A DNA stretch of 64,000 bases from Torreya grandis (Eukaryota; Streptophyta; Pinopsida; Cupressales; Taxaceae), in contig JARHVA010000315.1 of the NCBI GenBank assembly GCA_037957365.1, forward strand, positions 5,736,001 through 5,800,000, in the 5' to 3' direction. This document shows positions 27,829 through 39,534 of this stretch, one piece after another; the first letter of the stretch is position 1, and each line of letters starts with the position of its first letter. The position numbers and the translations under genes are program-made. Under the pieces are notes generated by a model. The model had not been told where the DNA came from and made no database searches. It was given only the letters and a program-made list of their open reading frames with translations.

Positions 27829-28192
27829 TGTTTGAAAGAATTCAACACTTTGTCTTCAAGAGATTTATCTAAGATAAATTGTCTTAAAGAATTCATTACT
27901 TGGCTAAACGAAAATTTTGAAATAAATACACTTAAGGAAAAATCTTTAGACAAAAAGTCTAAAAAAATTTGGTAAAGGCTTAGAACAAAAACCTGAAAGA
28001 ATTCGGCTTAACAAAGACCAAAAATGAACTTTCTAAAAGGAATAGACTTGTACATTTATTACAGGCTTTGTCAAAGAACACTTCTTATGAAGAGAAGATA
28101 AGTATTGGACCTGGCCAAAGATATAGACTTAGATGATTTTTTACAAATAGGGGTGCCTAATTTTGACCTGAAGGGCCAAAATTTGGTCAACA
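27829..28192 (-). repeat. 5' LTR of element A, part 2
   Basis: Resumes the LTR (TGTTTGAAAGAATTCAAC) exactly where the left LTR has TGTCTGAAAGAATTCAAC after ACAATT. Ends TTTGGTCAACA. Contains AGACAAAAAGTCT near 27948, a motif that recurs in the LTR of element B. Confidence 0.92.
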
Positions 28193-30879
28193 ATGTTTTC
28201 ATTGGATAATTGAATAGTTGTGAAACAAAATGGGTTGTATCCTCATGTTATCAATGTATTATCATGAAAATTTTCAAGAAATTTTGAATTAATTTAAATG
28301 TGCCAAAATGGTTGTAAAACATGTGCACTACGTAGCTTCGAAAATTGGAAACACAAAAATGACTAGGTAAAAGAATAACATAAAAGCTTGTTTTTAATGC
28401 TCAACATTTTATATCTAGGAAGGGAATTTTATTTGACATTATTTAGATTTTCATCCCTCCTAATTATGTATATATTAATAAAAAGTTTTATAATAACTAT
28501 ATGTGTCTGGATAATGCCAAGTTAGGTTTGAAACATGCACACTAGCCAGGTTTGGTCCCTTGGAGAGTGAAAAAATCAGCTCAATGGTTGGTTTTCATAA
28601 CTACAAACTTTGTGCATGAAAGAAATTTTAGTACAAATTATTTCACTATTAAATTTTCATTAAATTTGGCTATTATAATATAAGTTTTTAGGAGAAACAA
28701 ATATTATTTAACCTTGATAAATCAGGTTCAAATGGTGTGAACTAGGCATATTTGAAAACTATAAATAGAAAATGACCAAGTAAAAATTTGTGAAGAAGTC
28801 AATTTTGATAGGAATGCATTTATCAAATGGAAAATAATTTAGTATGAATTTTTCCACATTAAAATTCCTTCCACATATGGCTATTATCTTAAATACTTCA
28901 TGTGAAATGAACATGATTTGACCATGCAAAATACCTCCTAAAAAGTGATTTCTGATAAGATTTGAAAAGTGGAAGGAAACACAAATCAATATAGAACCAT
29001 GGTTTGATGGTTGTGAATTTAGCACATGGGATGGTTTTTTTTGTGATTTTGCTTTACTAATGCATTCTAATGACATTTAGATATCATCATGTAAAATTTT
29101 TTGTAAAATTTGCTTTGTTTAATAGTGTGAAAATACATTTGAAAAGTGCATAATGGTAACAAATGGAAGTTGCACTATGTACCTATAACACTTAAAAATA
29201 CTATGACTTAAATCAGATCCAAATTTCAAAAGACACATAAAACTAAAAGAGGGTCCCTATTTTCAGTTTGAAAATGTGGCATGTTGTGCAAACAACAAAA
29301 ATGGAAACTCCTACTAGTAGATACTCTTAAGTATCTAAAGAATCTAGAATCTTAGTTCTTGCATCCAAAAAATAAGCATTAGCTATAAATGAAAACTTGA
29401 GACAAAATAAGAAACACAAAAGCACTAAATTCTACCGGAATGTATGGCATACTAATCCACAAACTTTGTAAAAACCATCTGTGTACTTTGAGTGATTATT
29501 TTATTTAGAATTTCCATGCACACACAATAATTTAGATTTGCCTAAATGATTAAAAATTCTAAGAATGATATATTTAGCTATTTGGTTTGGGTGGGAATGG
29601 CATGGACATTAATCTTCTACTAGCCAAGCATCTATAGTCTTGATAGAAATGCCTTTAATCCCTTTCTAAGGCCTTGTTCTACTTCCAACAAAGCTGGAAA
29701 TCTTGTCATGCAGGTTACCAAGGTCATGATTTTGAGGAGTTTTTCAAATTTTACATTTTTCACATTTATTTTGAAAGGATAATTATTTTTTCTTTTTATA
29801 TATATGGAGGATTGGGGACCAATCCATGGGGTTTAGGGAAATTATAAAGTTCATGATCAGATAAGGCCAACCTAAAAAAGATAATGCTACATTCTATTTA
29901 GAAGTTTCAATTAGGTTTATAGATGAATTCATGTAAGAAAATAAGCATTTTTAAATCCACACACTCTATTTCAAATCATTTCCCTTTACAAATATGAAAA
30001 ATCATAAGGGAATCATATCATTTCATGAAAGTGTTCAAGCAATGTTTGTGATCATGTTATTGAGTTCCATTAATGCTACCTATGCAACTTGCTTTTTATT
30101 TTATTTATTTGATTAACAAGGGAAACTCAAGGCAAAAAGGGAAGGACCCAAAAAAACAAGAAAGGGGAAGTAAACTAATAATAAGGGATAGTAAGATAAA
30201 ATTAGAAAGCAAACACAAAATAAGGGAAAAAGAAAAAGTATTTACAGAAAATGTTCAAGTGAATACATACCTAAAATTAGTTAGACACCTATTTATTTTA
30301 AAGATTTTTAGAGTGGTAAAGGACATGTAATTACACCTATGCTGTCCTATATGATCATGGACACTATCACATATGGATATATCAATGTTTTTCCCATGTA
30401 AATTGAGCAAGTCCAAATTGGTAAAATGAGTAATGCATTTATAGTTAATTTACATAAAGTACTTATGATAGGTGAAACAGAATACCTCAGCCCATAAATT
30501 TAATTTTGGTGATGGGTCAGGATGGGAATTCATACATACCAAAGTGATTTGAAGATCCAACATGAAAGTGGCATGTTTTTGATGAAATCTAGTTGGTATA
30601 ACAATGGTTGGCTGCACCTTGACTAGATGTTATGGTAGCATCTTGATCTCCATCTTTATTTCCAAGGAGGCATGGGAATGGTTATTCCTATGTTAATTAT
30701 ATATTTGACTTATCATCTATGGCTATGGTATGAAAAATAATGCACTGAAGATGCACACTTTCAAATTTGATTTTCATTGACATACCTCCTTTCTCCAAGA
30801 CAATGCACTTCAAGTTCATACCAATTGTCTCAAATGTAAGGCTATCTAGAAGTGGGAGATCTTCCATTTTGAGTTTCTC
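28193..30879. other. Sequence between A and the coding remnant of G
   Basis: AT-rich; resumes the DNA interrupted by A. Open frames up to 105 codons (29076-28759, minus) show no family resemblance. By position it would be the interior of G. Confidence 0.45.
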
Positions 30880-31510
30880 CAATCCATTTATTTCACATAG
30901 AATTCTAATTCATATTTATCCTCTTATTTAGTCTTGATCATATCCATATATTGGGTAGGTGTCACCATTCTACCATTAAACTTTTGGTTGTTTTGAATCT
31001 AATGTTTAAATAGATAGATGAAAGCATAGAAAAGAAATGATTTAGGTGCATATACTACATATTCCCCATCCATCTCTTCCAAATCTTCAAATTCCTCTTC
31101 TAGTTGATAATAAGAGGATTTAGGTTCTTCTTCTTAGTTAAATAACCCTCTATCCACTTAATTCTTAGTTACTAGGTTTATTGAAACCTCCAATGTAATG
31201 TCACCATCAAACTCCTCATCATCATTGATGCTCTAAAAAAATATCACACTTTTAATATGGAATATAATCTTTATCCATGATAATTTCAATATTAGGCCCA
31301 ACTCTATCTTGGTATGCTCCATACTACACAATTGGGAACATGGTCCCATATTATGAATTGAACATTAATTGTTGATCTTTCCCTATAAAAATGTGATGTA
31401 ATTAGTAAAATCATCAAAAATAAACTTGACTACCATCACAAGTAAAATCTAAATGTTAATTATACACTAAGTTAATAGGATCATATGCACTAAAATAATA
31501 ATGATAACTC
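30880..31510 (-). pseudogene. Decayed coding stretch of unknown family (element G)
   Basis: On the minus strand, from about 31248 to 30895, a single frame holds about 115 codons with four stops, all explicable as CAA or CAG to TAA or TAG. It is acidic in the middle: INDDEEFDGDITLEV, then YYQLEEEFEDLEEMDGEYVV, then MVTPTQYMDMIKTK. A further readable piece upstream (about 31510-31260) includes NESYHYYFSAYDPINLVYN and DRVGPNIEIIMDKDYIPY. No known motif. Low complexity of stops relative to length suggests real former coding sequence, perhaps gag of G. I cannot name it. Confidence 0.45.
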
Positions 31511-32892
31511 TCATTCATTTTTTAGAAGCTTATCTAATTGTAAACTTGAGGTAATGCTTCATTATAAGGCACATATTAGCTCATTGGTTGACTTATAAGT
31601 AATTAAATTAAAGGTTTTTGGGTGTAAACCCTAGCTATTCTAAAGAAAAGGAATGGTCAACATCAATCTTGTTTATCAATGGTGAAAGCCTCTTGATAGG
31701 TCCAAGCCAAGGATGAAAGTGTATTTAGATTTCTCCTAATAAACATAGAAGTCAAGGGCTACAAAATTATGAGATATAATTCTATAGCAAGTACTTTTAT
31801 TTGTAAGAAAGACTATTTTAGTCATTTATACAACAAATGAAAATGATGGTTGAACACACGAATGGTTTTGTTGGGCTCTCTATGGGTTATAGAAAATTGA
31901 TAGTGTTAGTGCCCAAAATCACACTAAGAATCTGTGCCCTATGTACAAGAGATATTAATTCTTGAGAATTTAATTATTACCTCTTATCTATATGAACCCC
32001 ACTTGAGTAATCCAAAAATCCATTTTCATAGTCAAAGTTACCAAAATCCCACTCTTGCCTTGTCTAAACCTTGTGAAATCTCAATTTTGAGTAACACTTA
32101 ATGTCTTTGAGTTTTAATAATCTTGTAAGCTGTATGATGAAAAAGGGATCTCGATGGAAGTTTCATGATAAATTACCTATTTTAAAAGTTGTAAATTGTA
32201 TGTAAATTTCTCATGGAAATCTTGATGGGAGAAACAAGTTGCAAAAAACACATGTTAAATATAAAAGTTGAAACTATATTTTAACTCCCCAAACTTGAAG
32301 CATGTGCTTGGAAAAAAAAAGAATAAAATGGTCAATGTATATGAAGTTTGAAAGATCCATGTAGATTTTTATATACATGCCAAAAAGGAATTCAACTTGG
32401 GTCCACGAAGAAGTCAAGCTTGTAAAAATTTCAAAGCATGAGATTTTAAGGCATGAGACCTCATGGATGAAGCGCATTGATGAGGAAGAACATGGACCCC
32501 AATAAGATAAAATAATCATAGAGATTCCAAGGTATAATGCAATTCACATAAAATCAAACTTGTAAACTGCATCCTATGTTCCCAATCCTAAAGAGTTTTT
32601 GATGGGAAATATAAGTCAGAAGTACACTTCTAATTTAATTTTTTTTTTATAAATCACCAAAGTCCATTGGAAATGAAATGTGTGTCTATATGGGAGTGGT
32701 TGGCATAATTTTTAGTGGGTAATACACTTGTAAAACACACTTTCTAAATATACAAGTTACAATTTCTTGATTGACTTCTTAAGCATGTGTAAATGAGGAT
32801 ATAGACTCCATGGGGAAGAAAATTACAATAGTGAATTAAGGTGGAAGTGTAACTTAGCAAGTTTACTAACTTTAAAAATGCATGCATCCTTT

Positions 32893-32942
32893 CAGACCAC
32901 ATCTTTAATACTACATAGATTACCTCCCAGACCACATCTTTA
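32893..32942 (+). repeat. 15-bp direct repeat at LTR deletion junction
   Basis: CAGACCACATCTTTA occurs at 32893-32907 and 32928-32942, exactly where the 5' LTR of C lacks about 430 bp present in the 3' LTR (50750-51178). Looks like a deletion with local filler synthesis. Confidence 0.7.
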
Positions 32943-33017
32943 CAAATGTAGCTAGAAAATTCAACATTGATAGGTTCTAGTTCCATGAAAAGGTCATATT
33001 TGAAAATGGTAGTGCCA

Positions 33018-33630
33018 GAGTGGAGTTGGTGGCATGAGCCAATAGGAATTTTGAGAAGGGATGAATTCTTTATGCATGAATTAGTGGAGTAAATAAATAC
33101 AATTTGAGATTTAAGTGACTATTGATGGTACATAATAATCATTGATATTGATGATGATAAACCATTTATTAATGATGGTACTTGGCCAATTCTTCATGTG
33201 GAGTCCTTGGGACATAATTTATGCATTTTTATTTATGGATAGTTTATAAGAATTCAATATGGGAATGCTAGTTTTCCAAATATCACACGGCATTAGCCTA
33301 TTACTTTGATGTCTAGAAGGAATCATATTCAACTATTGAGTTTGATAGTTGGCCTACAAAACTATGGGTCATTTCTTGACACATGGGGTATAATAATTAT
33401 TGGGCTAGTTAAATTTACAAGCTTCAAATATGGGGTAAAATATTTGTCATCATAAACATAGATATATCAGATTGGATTAAAAGGAGTAAAGTTAAGAATT
33501 ATGAAGGCAAGATAATAGTTAATACACCATGGGTTACAGGAGTTGACATGCCCAAGAATAGTCCTATGATGTGGTACATGACTACTTTTTATGCTTCATA
33601 TGGTAATGATCCTATTGCAAAGATATTTTT
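33018..33630 (+). pseudogene. GH35 beta-galactosidase fragment in 5' LTR of C
   Basis: Frames read along the plus strand give, in the order of plant beta-galactosidases (BGAL family): WSWWHEPIGI (family WSWYNEPIGI), LVE*INT and DLSDY (family LLEQINTTKDTSDYLWY), DDKPFINDGTWPILHVESLGH (LHVESLGHA is a hallmark of the C-terminal jelly-roll), YGNASFPNIT, HIQLLSLIVGLQNYG, LDTWG, and NTPWVTGVDMPKN with MMWYMTTF (family TPW..G.D.P...P.TWYKTTF). About 200 residues from the C-terminal half; no catalytic Glu included. No introns are evident, although plant BGAL genes have many. Several frameshifts and stops. Intact BGALs remove terminal galactose from cell-wall polymers. Identification is by motif memory but rests on seven ordered blocks. 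Confidence 0.88.
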
Positions 33631-34544
33631 TGACATGGAAAATTGCTCATCTTTTTAGAATAAATATGCTCAAAACATTGAAATTGATAAAAAGGAAGCA
33701 CTGGTATCCTAGCCTGGAGCATTATCACATAGAGAAACAAAGGTCCATTAATCTATAAATTCAATGGGTAATAATTTGGACTTAAAATGTCCAAAAAGGT
33801 GAAAAAATACCTTCTATAGGGTGCTTTTCTAAAATAGGTTGAATGGTTGATTAGGTGGAGTTCCCAAGCAAGAAGAAAACATGAAAAAAACAAGTCTTCA
33901 TTATGTAAGTTGTAATATGAAGTCCAACTTCTGAATCCCACTATTCAACTCAACATAGGTAAAGTCAACCCAAATAGAGGTCCATGGGAGATTTCAAAGA
34001 GGAATTTAATTTTGTATTCTTGAAAATGTGCAAATTACAAAATGCACTCAGATCTCCCAAACCCACCATTCAGTATAAAGTCAACATGAGATCCCAGTTC
34101 AAAGTGAAACTTTCAAGGCCAATTACAATTTTGCATATTTGTAAATTGTAAATTGCACTCAAAGTTCCCAAGTCTATGGGGGAAATTTTTAGGGGAACTA
34201 CAATTACAAATTGTAAGTTGTAAATTTGTAAATGGCAAATGTGCTGCTAACTTCTAGATTTTTGCCATATAAGGGAAGTGAAAATTTTCAAATGGGACCC
34301 AAATTTATACATAAGGATAAAAAAGGATAAATAATTCACTTAAGATGCATAAAATTTTAGCGAAAACCCTAAAAATTCAAAAAGGAAAAAAGTAAATGTG
34401 GAAAGTTGAAATCAGAAGGGTAAAAAAGTAAAAATGAACTAAGTTTTGTATTTCTAAATATTTTACTTGTTTCAAATAACTTCATGGAATAAATATTGTA
34501 TATTTCAAGGAAAAGGTGGGCCATTCCAAGCATATTTATCAACT

Positions 34545-34763
34545 GGTAATAGATCCTACATAGCTAGAGTATTCCAATGCAATCATCAAAAGGCAATGGG
34601 TTTTTCTTTGGTATGCACAAGAGAAACAATAGCTATCTAGAAATTACCAGTTATGCAAATGAGTCATCAAAGGCATGGCCAAGTAGTTACACATAAAGAC
34701 AAAGAGTTTGCTTTTCTCCCAAGAGAGTTTTATCCCTCAAACCCAATTGTAATAGATTTCTAG
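34545..34763 (+). pseudogene. Second LTR-borne open frame of C, left copy
   Basis: In the frame ending at TAG 34761-34763, this copy reads RVFQCNHQKAMGFSLVCTRE, one stop, then QVVTHKDKEFAFLPREF and YPSNPIVIDF. The right LTR has the same frame open for 81 codons (52847-53092). Amino-acid similarity persists despite DNA divergence. I do not recognise a family; it may be another captured piece or chance. Confidence 0.35.
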
Positions 34764-34932
34764 CCAAAGAGATCAAGGGTTTATATCAAACCTCATCATT
34801 ACATGGATAGGTAGTTGATTCAATGATTCCCATCTTCTAGTTGGATCATCTTTGTAGAAATTTTAGAGTTGATTGTATGTTTACAATATTATATATTACA
34901 AAACATATTCCTAGATCAAATGGGTGAGAAAT

Positions 34933-34961
34933 TTATATAAAAAGAGGGCTTGTCCTCTTTT
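34933..34961 (+). promoter_or_regulatory. TATA box and hairpin in 5' LTR of C
   Basis: TTATATAAAA is directly followed by AAAAGAGG-GCTTGT-CCTCTTTT, a perfect 8-bp stem with a 6-base loop (34940-34961). The same arrangement is kept in the right LTR at 53262-53289. Transcription would be expected to start close downstream. Confidence 0.7.
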
Positions 34962-36202
34962 CAAAGAGTGTTTTTGGTTGTTTTTCTTTCTAGGTCTAGG
35001 CTCTTTCAAATTTTGGGTTGATGTGTGTGTATTTTCTCTCTCTTGTTAAGGTGGTTACATTTATAAAGTCATTAATAAGCTATGAGAGCATTTTATATGT
35101 CTCCCCTATTGAAATATAAATCTCACCATGTTTTTCCCATTGGTAACATTTTGAAACAATGATGTATGTAAGATTTCTTTTTCAAGATAATGGAAAATAG
35201 CTATTATTTTTACTCTTTCCTATTAATGAAATTAAATAATATGTTTTACATGCTCTACTGATTGGATATCTATTTTAATTCTTATGAATGGTTGTCATTT
35301 TGGGCATAGATATAAGTTATAAACCCCTTTATACATTATGATTTGAAAATGTGTTGTTGATAACCTCTTAAGGGTACCCTGGGTTTATGGATTTGATAGG
35401 AAAAATCATTTTAATCTCTACTTATAGTGTATATTATAGGTTTTTAAGAATAATTTGTATATTTGCTTTGTATTGGCATTAGTGGATGTAAATCATTCAT
35501 GTTAGCTTCCTTAGCTTGTATTTCAATCTTCTCCATCTTTGCAAATGAATAATGTCATGCCTATTGAAGGAGATTCTATTATTTGAAAAACCACTCCAAC
35601 ACACCACTATTTTATAATTACTTAACTCAGCATACCCTGAAAATAGTATACCCTATTGCGTATGTTCAATGTTATTTTTCTACAGATGCAAAAATCTTAC
35701 ATATATAAAATGTATTTATGTTTTACAATTTAAAGCCCAAAATTACATCCTTCTATTTGGCCCTCTATTTTTGAAAATTTATTTATAAATGGAGGTTGCA
35801 ATCACATTATTATCTATCTTTAGTAGCTTGTGTCTACCCTAGTACATTTGTTCATTTTATGTGATAACCCTTCCTAGGTGGAGTGAATAAATTTGGTTAT
35901 GTTTTGGTCAGATTTATGATCTTATATGCCAATAATCCCCATGGATATTGAATTTTGGTATCCCTCTATGTAATCAAGCTACCCCTTAGAACCTCTCACC
36001 TTGGTTCAGGTAGAGCGAGAAGTAGTAAGGAGCTAACCATACCCTCTATCAGTACATTCTAATCATTGTCTATGTTTAATCCATCCCAATGTTAAACCCT
36101 TCTCTAGATATAATGACATATTTGAAATTTTTTCATCTTTTTTTTTGATGCTACCCAAGTGTGAAAGGTTGATTACAAGAGGTGTACAATTGGGAACCAA
36201 CA

Positions 36203-36230
36203 CTTCACTAGCACCATTTCTAGGGACAAT
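36203..36230 (+). promoter_or_regulatory. Primer-binding-site region of C (degraded)
   Basis: Directly after the LTR stands TAGCACCATTTCTAGGGACA, similar to the TGGCGCC..TT.C.GGGGA primer sites of plant Tat/Athila elements (tRNA-Asp type). Several mismatches, so assignment is tentative. Confidence 0.5.
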
Positions 36231-36741
36231 CCTTGTCACCTATGTTGCAAGGGACTTTTTCATAGAGTTGTATAAGTTCAAGTTTGAAAGTTCTCTACTT
36301 ATTATTTGCTGATTTATTATCTTGGCCATCAACTATGCAGAAATCCACTAGCATTATTACCAAGGACTTAAAATATTTCATAAATTAACATTTTCTGAGT
36401 TTATTACAAAGAGCTATATATTTGTCATGTTTTGAGGAGGTTTCCCTTTTTTGAATATGAATGTGAATTTGTAATATATTTTATTTTTATCTCATCAATA
36501 AATTTAGTAAATTGTAGTTTTAGTATGTATCACAAGATGTTCATAATTTGATCTATTCTAGAAGTTTTCTTCTAGTGACAACTCCAACATATCATCTAGT
36601 TTCAAGGAAGATCAGTGCCCATTTTTAACTATTTCAATTTTGAGTGTTAGTTTATTTTCAAAGATGGAAGGATTGAGATCATCATTTAAAGGTGACTCAT
36701 GAAAATAGCTTGTCTCACCCTTAAGCATTCATCAGAGAAGA

Positions 36742-37748
36742 ATGAGACAAGTTTAGAGGCCAATTGAAGGACAAAGTTTAGCTACTAAGGAGTGTTTAAA
36801 TGGTTAAGATTCTAGTACACTTGAAATTTTATTTGTTGAACTTCCTATTGTTGAAGATTATCATAGTTATCCTAATCATTCAAAATTATATAGTTCAATT
36901 TATTATCCATCACCTTCTCAACCAACAAAATCTCCTCTTAGGTTTGATCTACCAAGTCCACCTCCTTCACCCCCTCACAACCCTTTGCCATTTGATGTTG
37001 AACCTACCATTGAACCAATCACAAGGCATAGGGATCAAGATGAGAATTAACATCTTGTATTCATGATTCCCAAATTTAGACCTATTAATTTTGATGAACT
37101 GGAGGGGTATCCCAATGAAGTCCCAAATGAAGTAAGGAATCACCTCCTCCCTAAGTTTTAATGGAAAAATGCAGTGACTGGTGATTAGCACTTGAGGGAT
37201 TTACACATTATCATTGAAGATTATGAGGTTGAGCATGAAGATGTTTACATCAAGCTATTTATGTACACACTAGAAGAAAAACCTCATGAGTGGTTCAATT
37301 CTTTTCCCCATAGATGCATTGATTCATGGGAAGAAATGAAGAATGTTTCCAAAATTTAGTATGGTGATAGGATTGATCATATTTTATCGTGGTAGAATAT
37401 GAAAATAATAAAAATAACCCTAATGAGTGTGTGATGGATTGTAATACCAATTTTAATAAAACCATGATGAGGTTTCCTAAAAATATTAGACCAAGTGATA
37501 CAACTTGCCTAATTAAATATTATGATGCCTTTGATAAGAAGGTTGTGTATTACTTGAGGGATAAAGTTCCCACAAACTTGAGATTGGCATTCAATATGGC
37601 CATCCAAATTGAAAAAAACATAAAGGCTATGGGTAAACCTTTAAACAAGAAGAATGATGTGAAATTGGTTAATCCTAAAAAAATGCACTCCACTAAGACA
37701 ACCAACCTCAAGGAAACCATGAAAAATTTGGCTTCCATTGTCAAATAA
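36742..37748 (+). pseudogene. Element C gag (decayed)
   Basis: Starts at ATG 36742 in one frame that holds a proline-rich stretch (FDLPSPPPSPPHNPLPFDVE), MIPKFRPINFDELEGYP, and the capsid core block YTLEEKPHEWFNSFPHRCID followed by SWEEMKNV (family L...A..WF..L....I.SW.....F). It has several stops and shifts at about 37390 to a second frame (37389-37748) that carries the C-terminal capsid helices (KYYDAFDKKVVYYLRDKVPT, FNMAIQIEKNI) and a Lys-rich tail. The product would form the element particle. It is followed by a Cys/His stretch at 37960-38035. Confidence 0.82.
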
Positions 37749-37959
37749 ATGTCCTAAAAACTAGCTAGAGTTGAGAAAGGGATGCCTCATATGTCTACAA
37801 GTGAAGAGAGAAATCAAAATATAAATCAAGCATAAGGGAGTCCTAATTTACACATTAGGGATAATGATAGAGGGAAGAGCCCTGCTCAAAATGATAGAAA
37901 TTAGAATAGAGGGGCTAGAAAGGAAGTACCTAATCTATTGAATTCCAAAGTCAATGTTA

Positions 37960-38035
37960 TAGGTTGTGATTTAGACATTAATTGGTGTGATAAATGCTTC
38001 CTTCCACATCCTCCATGTGATACTAATGAATGAAT
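37960..38035 (+). pseudogene. Cys/His knuckle-like segment of C
   Basis: Reads GCDLDINWCDKCFLPHPPCD, with C-x2-C, His and Cys ligands, where gypsy gag or the gag-pol junction carries a zinc-binding site. Spacing departs from the canonical CCHC knuckle. Confidence 0.45.
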
Positions 38036-38227
38036 TGATGAAGATGTAGAGCAGCCTGAGTTTGCATATGATGATGATGAGATCTTGATGATTGATTTCC
38101 ATGTCTTCCAAAGAAAAAGGTTTGCCTTCATGAAATTATTGAGTACTACTACCATTCATCAGTTTTGGAGTGCAGTACAAAAGGTATGTGTCCCAAGTAT
38201 TGAATTTGTTTATGATATTAACATGAC

Positions 38228-38501
38228 TATAATGCACCTAGAAAGGGGTAGAATAGTATAATAATGAATAGTTGTTTAGTACCATATGCATAAAAAAGAA
38301 GAGTTGGGTAGATCGAAACTAGTATAAATAAAGGGGCATAGAATATTTTAAGGCATCAAAGAAGAAGAATTATAATTGAGAATTGCTCAAAGGAGGTAAC
38401 CCACTCAAAGTAGCAAGTGATTTGGAGTGATTCCTTCCATAAAAGAAATAAAATAATATATATTTAGTATTTTTAGCTATATGAGAGTGAGATTCCTAAC
38501 A
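38228..38501 (+). repeat. 5' LTR of element E
   Basis: Starts TATAATGCACC (TGTAATGTACC in the other copy) and ends CCTAACA. TATA box TATAAATAAA at 38323-38332. Confidence 0.95.
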
Positions 38502-38847
38502 TCTAGTATCAGAGCGCTTTCCACGGCCATTTCCATGATCATTATTTCTATTGCAAGTATATTTTGAGCTTCATGGAATAAGTCTAAGAAGTGTAGATTT
38601 TCACTTTTTATCATAAAATTATTAACTATTTTTCTTCAAAATGCTTGTAATAGTAACAAATCAATCCAATTTTTCTAGGTTTTATGCGTCTTTGTCTTTA
38701 ATTTCCAGAACATTTTGAATTTTTGAATTTTGTTTTGTATTTTTAAATTTATCATAGTTTTGGTGATTTTTATTTTGTAAAAAAATTAAAATAAAAAGGA
38801 AAAAAAGGAAAAAAAGGGTCATAGATCCTTCTATTTTTTCTAAAGAA

Positions 38848-39126
38848 ATGCCTTCATTAAACAATATCCATGCTATTTGTGATAGAATTGATCCTCAATT
38901 CCATATAACCAAACAATACGATAGAGAAATTAATGCATGGTTAGATTGGGATCATAACTATAGTGAATGGTATGTGGATTCATTTCTTATAGTTGAAGAA
39001 TATGAAGCATAAACAACTACATGGGTTGAGTTGAAGGACACTTACAGAGCATGGTATGTTGATCACTCTAGAGTGATTAATTCAGTTGATATTTTATTCT
39101 TCAAGTCATTCCTTCACACAATATAA
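38848..39126 (+). pseudogene. Tryptophan-rich reading frame in element E
   Basis: ATG at 38848 opens 54 codons (INAWLDWDHNYSEWYVDSFL near the end) to a TAA at 39010-39012. The same frame goes on for 37 more codons with WVELKDTYRAWYVDHSRV to a TAA at 39124. The repeated W-Y-V-D pattern suggests an internal duplication or a helical repeat. A single C-to-T change (CAA to TAA) could account for the first stop. No family recognised; it could be a gag-like remnant or a captured fragment. Confidence 0.5.
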
Positions 39127-39534
39127 AATTATTTTATTCTACCTTTAAATATTTATTGTAATTTGATGCAATCTTTGATGGGGTTAGTCATTGTAAACAA
39201 AATATGTATAAGGAGCAATGCTAAAGGAGATGGCATATATCCTCTATTTATTCATCAAGCTGACTATTTTGAGCACCCTTGCTCTCATTTTGAGAAGATG
39301 ATCACCATTTTTCAAATATAACTTCAACTTTTTATTATGGTTCTCATGTTCAACTTGTTGATGTACATATTGATATCCCAATATTGAAAGAAGAAGCAAA
39401 AGCAAAAAAAGACATATGAGCAAGCTTCTATGTAGTCTTCAACCTATTTTAAAATGTAAGGTTGAAATTTTATTTGTTCATCCTCTTACTTATTATCATA
39501 TTTTTAGGGTGAAACATTTTTAAGGTAGATGGAA

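Larger units (their letters stand above)
14070..28192 (-). mobile_element. Ty3/gypsy element A (Tat/Athila-like), minus strand
   Basis: Long terminal repeats with ends TGTTGAC...GTCAACA lie at 14070-15941 and 22252-28192; the second is split by element F. Flanks are ATATT (14065-14069) and ATGTT (28193-28197), a five-base target duplication with one mismatch. Between the LTRs, reading right to left, come gag, protease, an RNase H, reverse transcriptase with its own RNase H, and integrase. The 5' LTR is therefore the right one. Gag starts about 50 bases inside it, after a primer-site-like TTTTTGGCATGCATGG. Every gene is interrupted by stops or shifts, so this is a dead copy. Confidence 0.92.
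31904..36202 (+). repeat. 5' LTR of element C
   Basis: About 4.3 kb. Carries a beta-galactosidase fragment (33018-33630), a TATA box at 34933-34942 and a hairpin just after it. Aligns collinearly with 49759-53767 plus 62236-63010. Lacks about 430 bp present in the right LTR; at that point stands a 15-bp direct repeat CAGACCACATCTTTA (32893-32907 and 32928-32942). Confidence 0.93.

Noticed and set aside
36800..37191. Open frames 36800-37066 (plus) and 37191-36967 (minus)
   Set aside because: Shadows of the gag frame starting at 36742, which alone shows capsid motifs.
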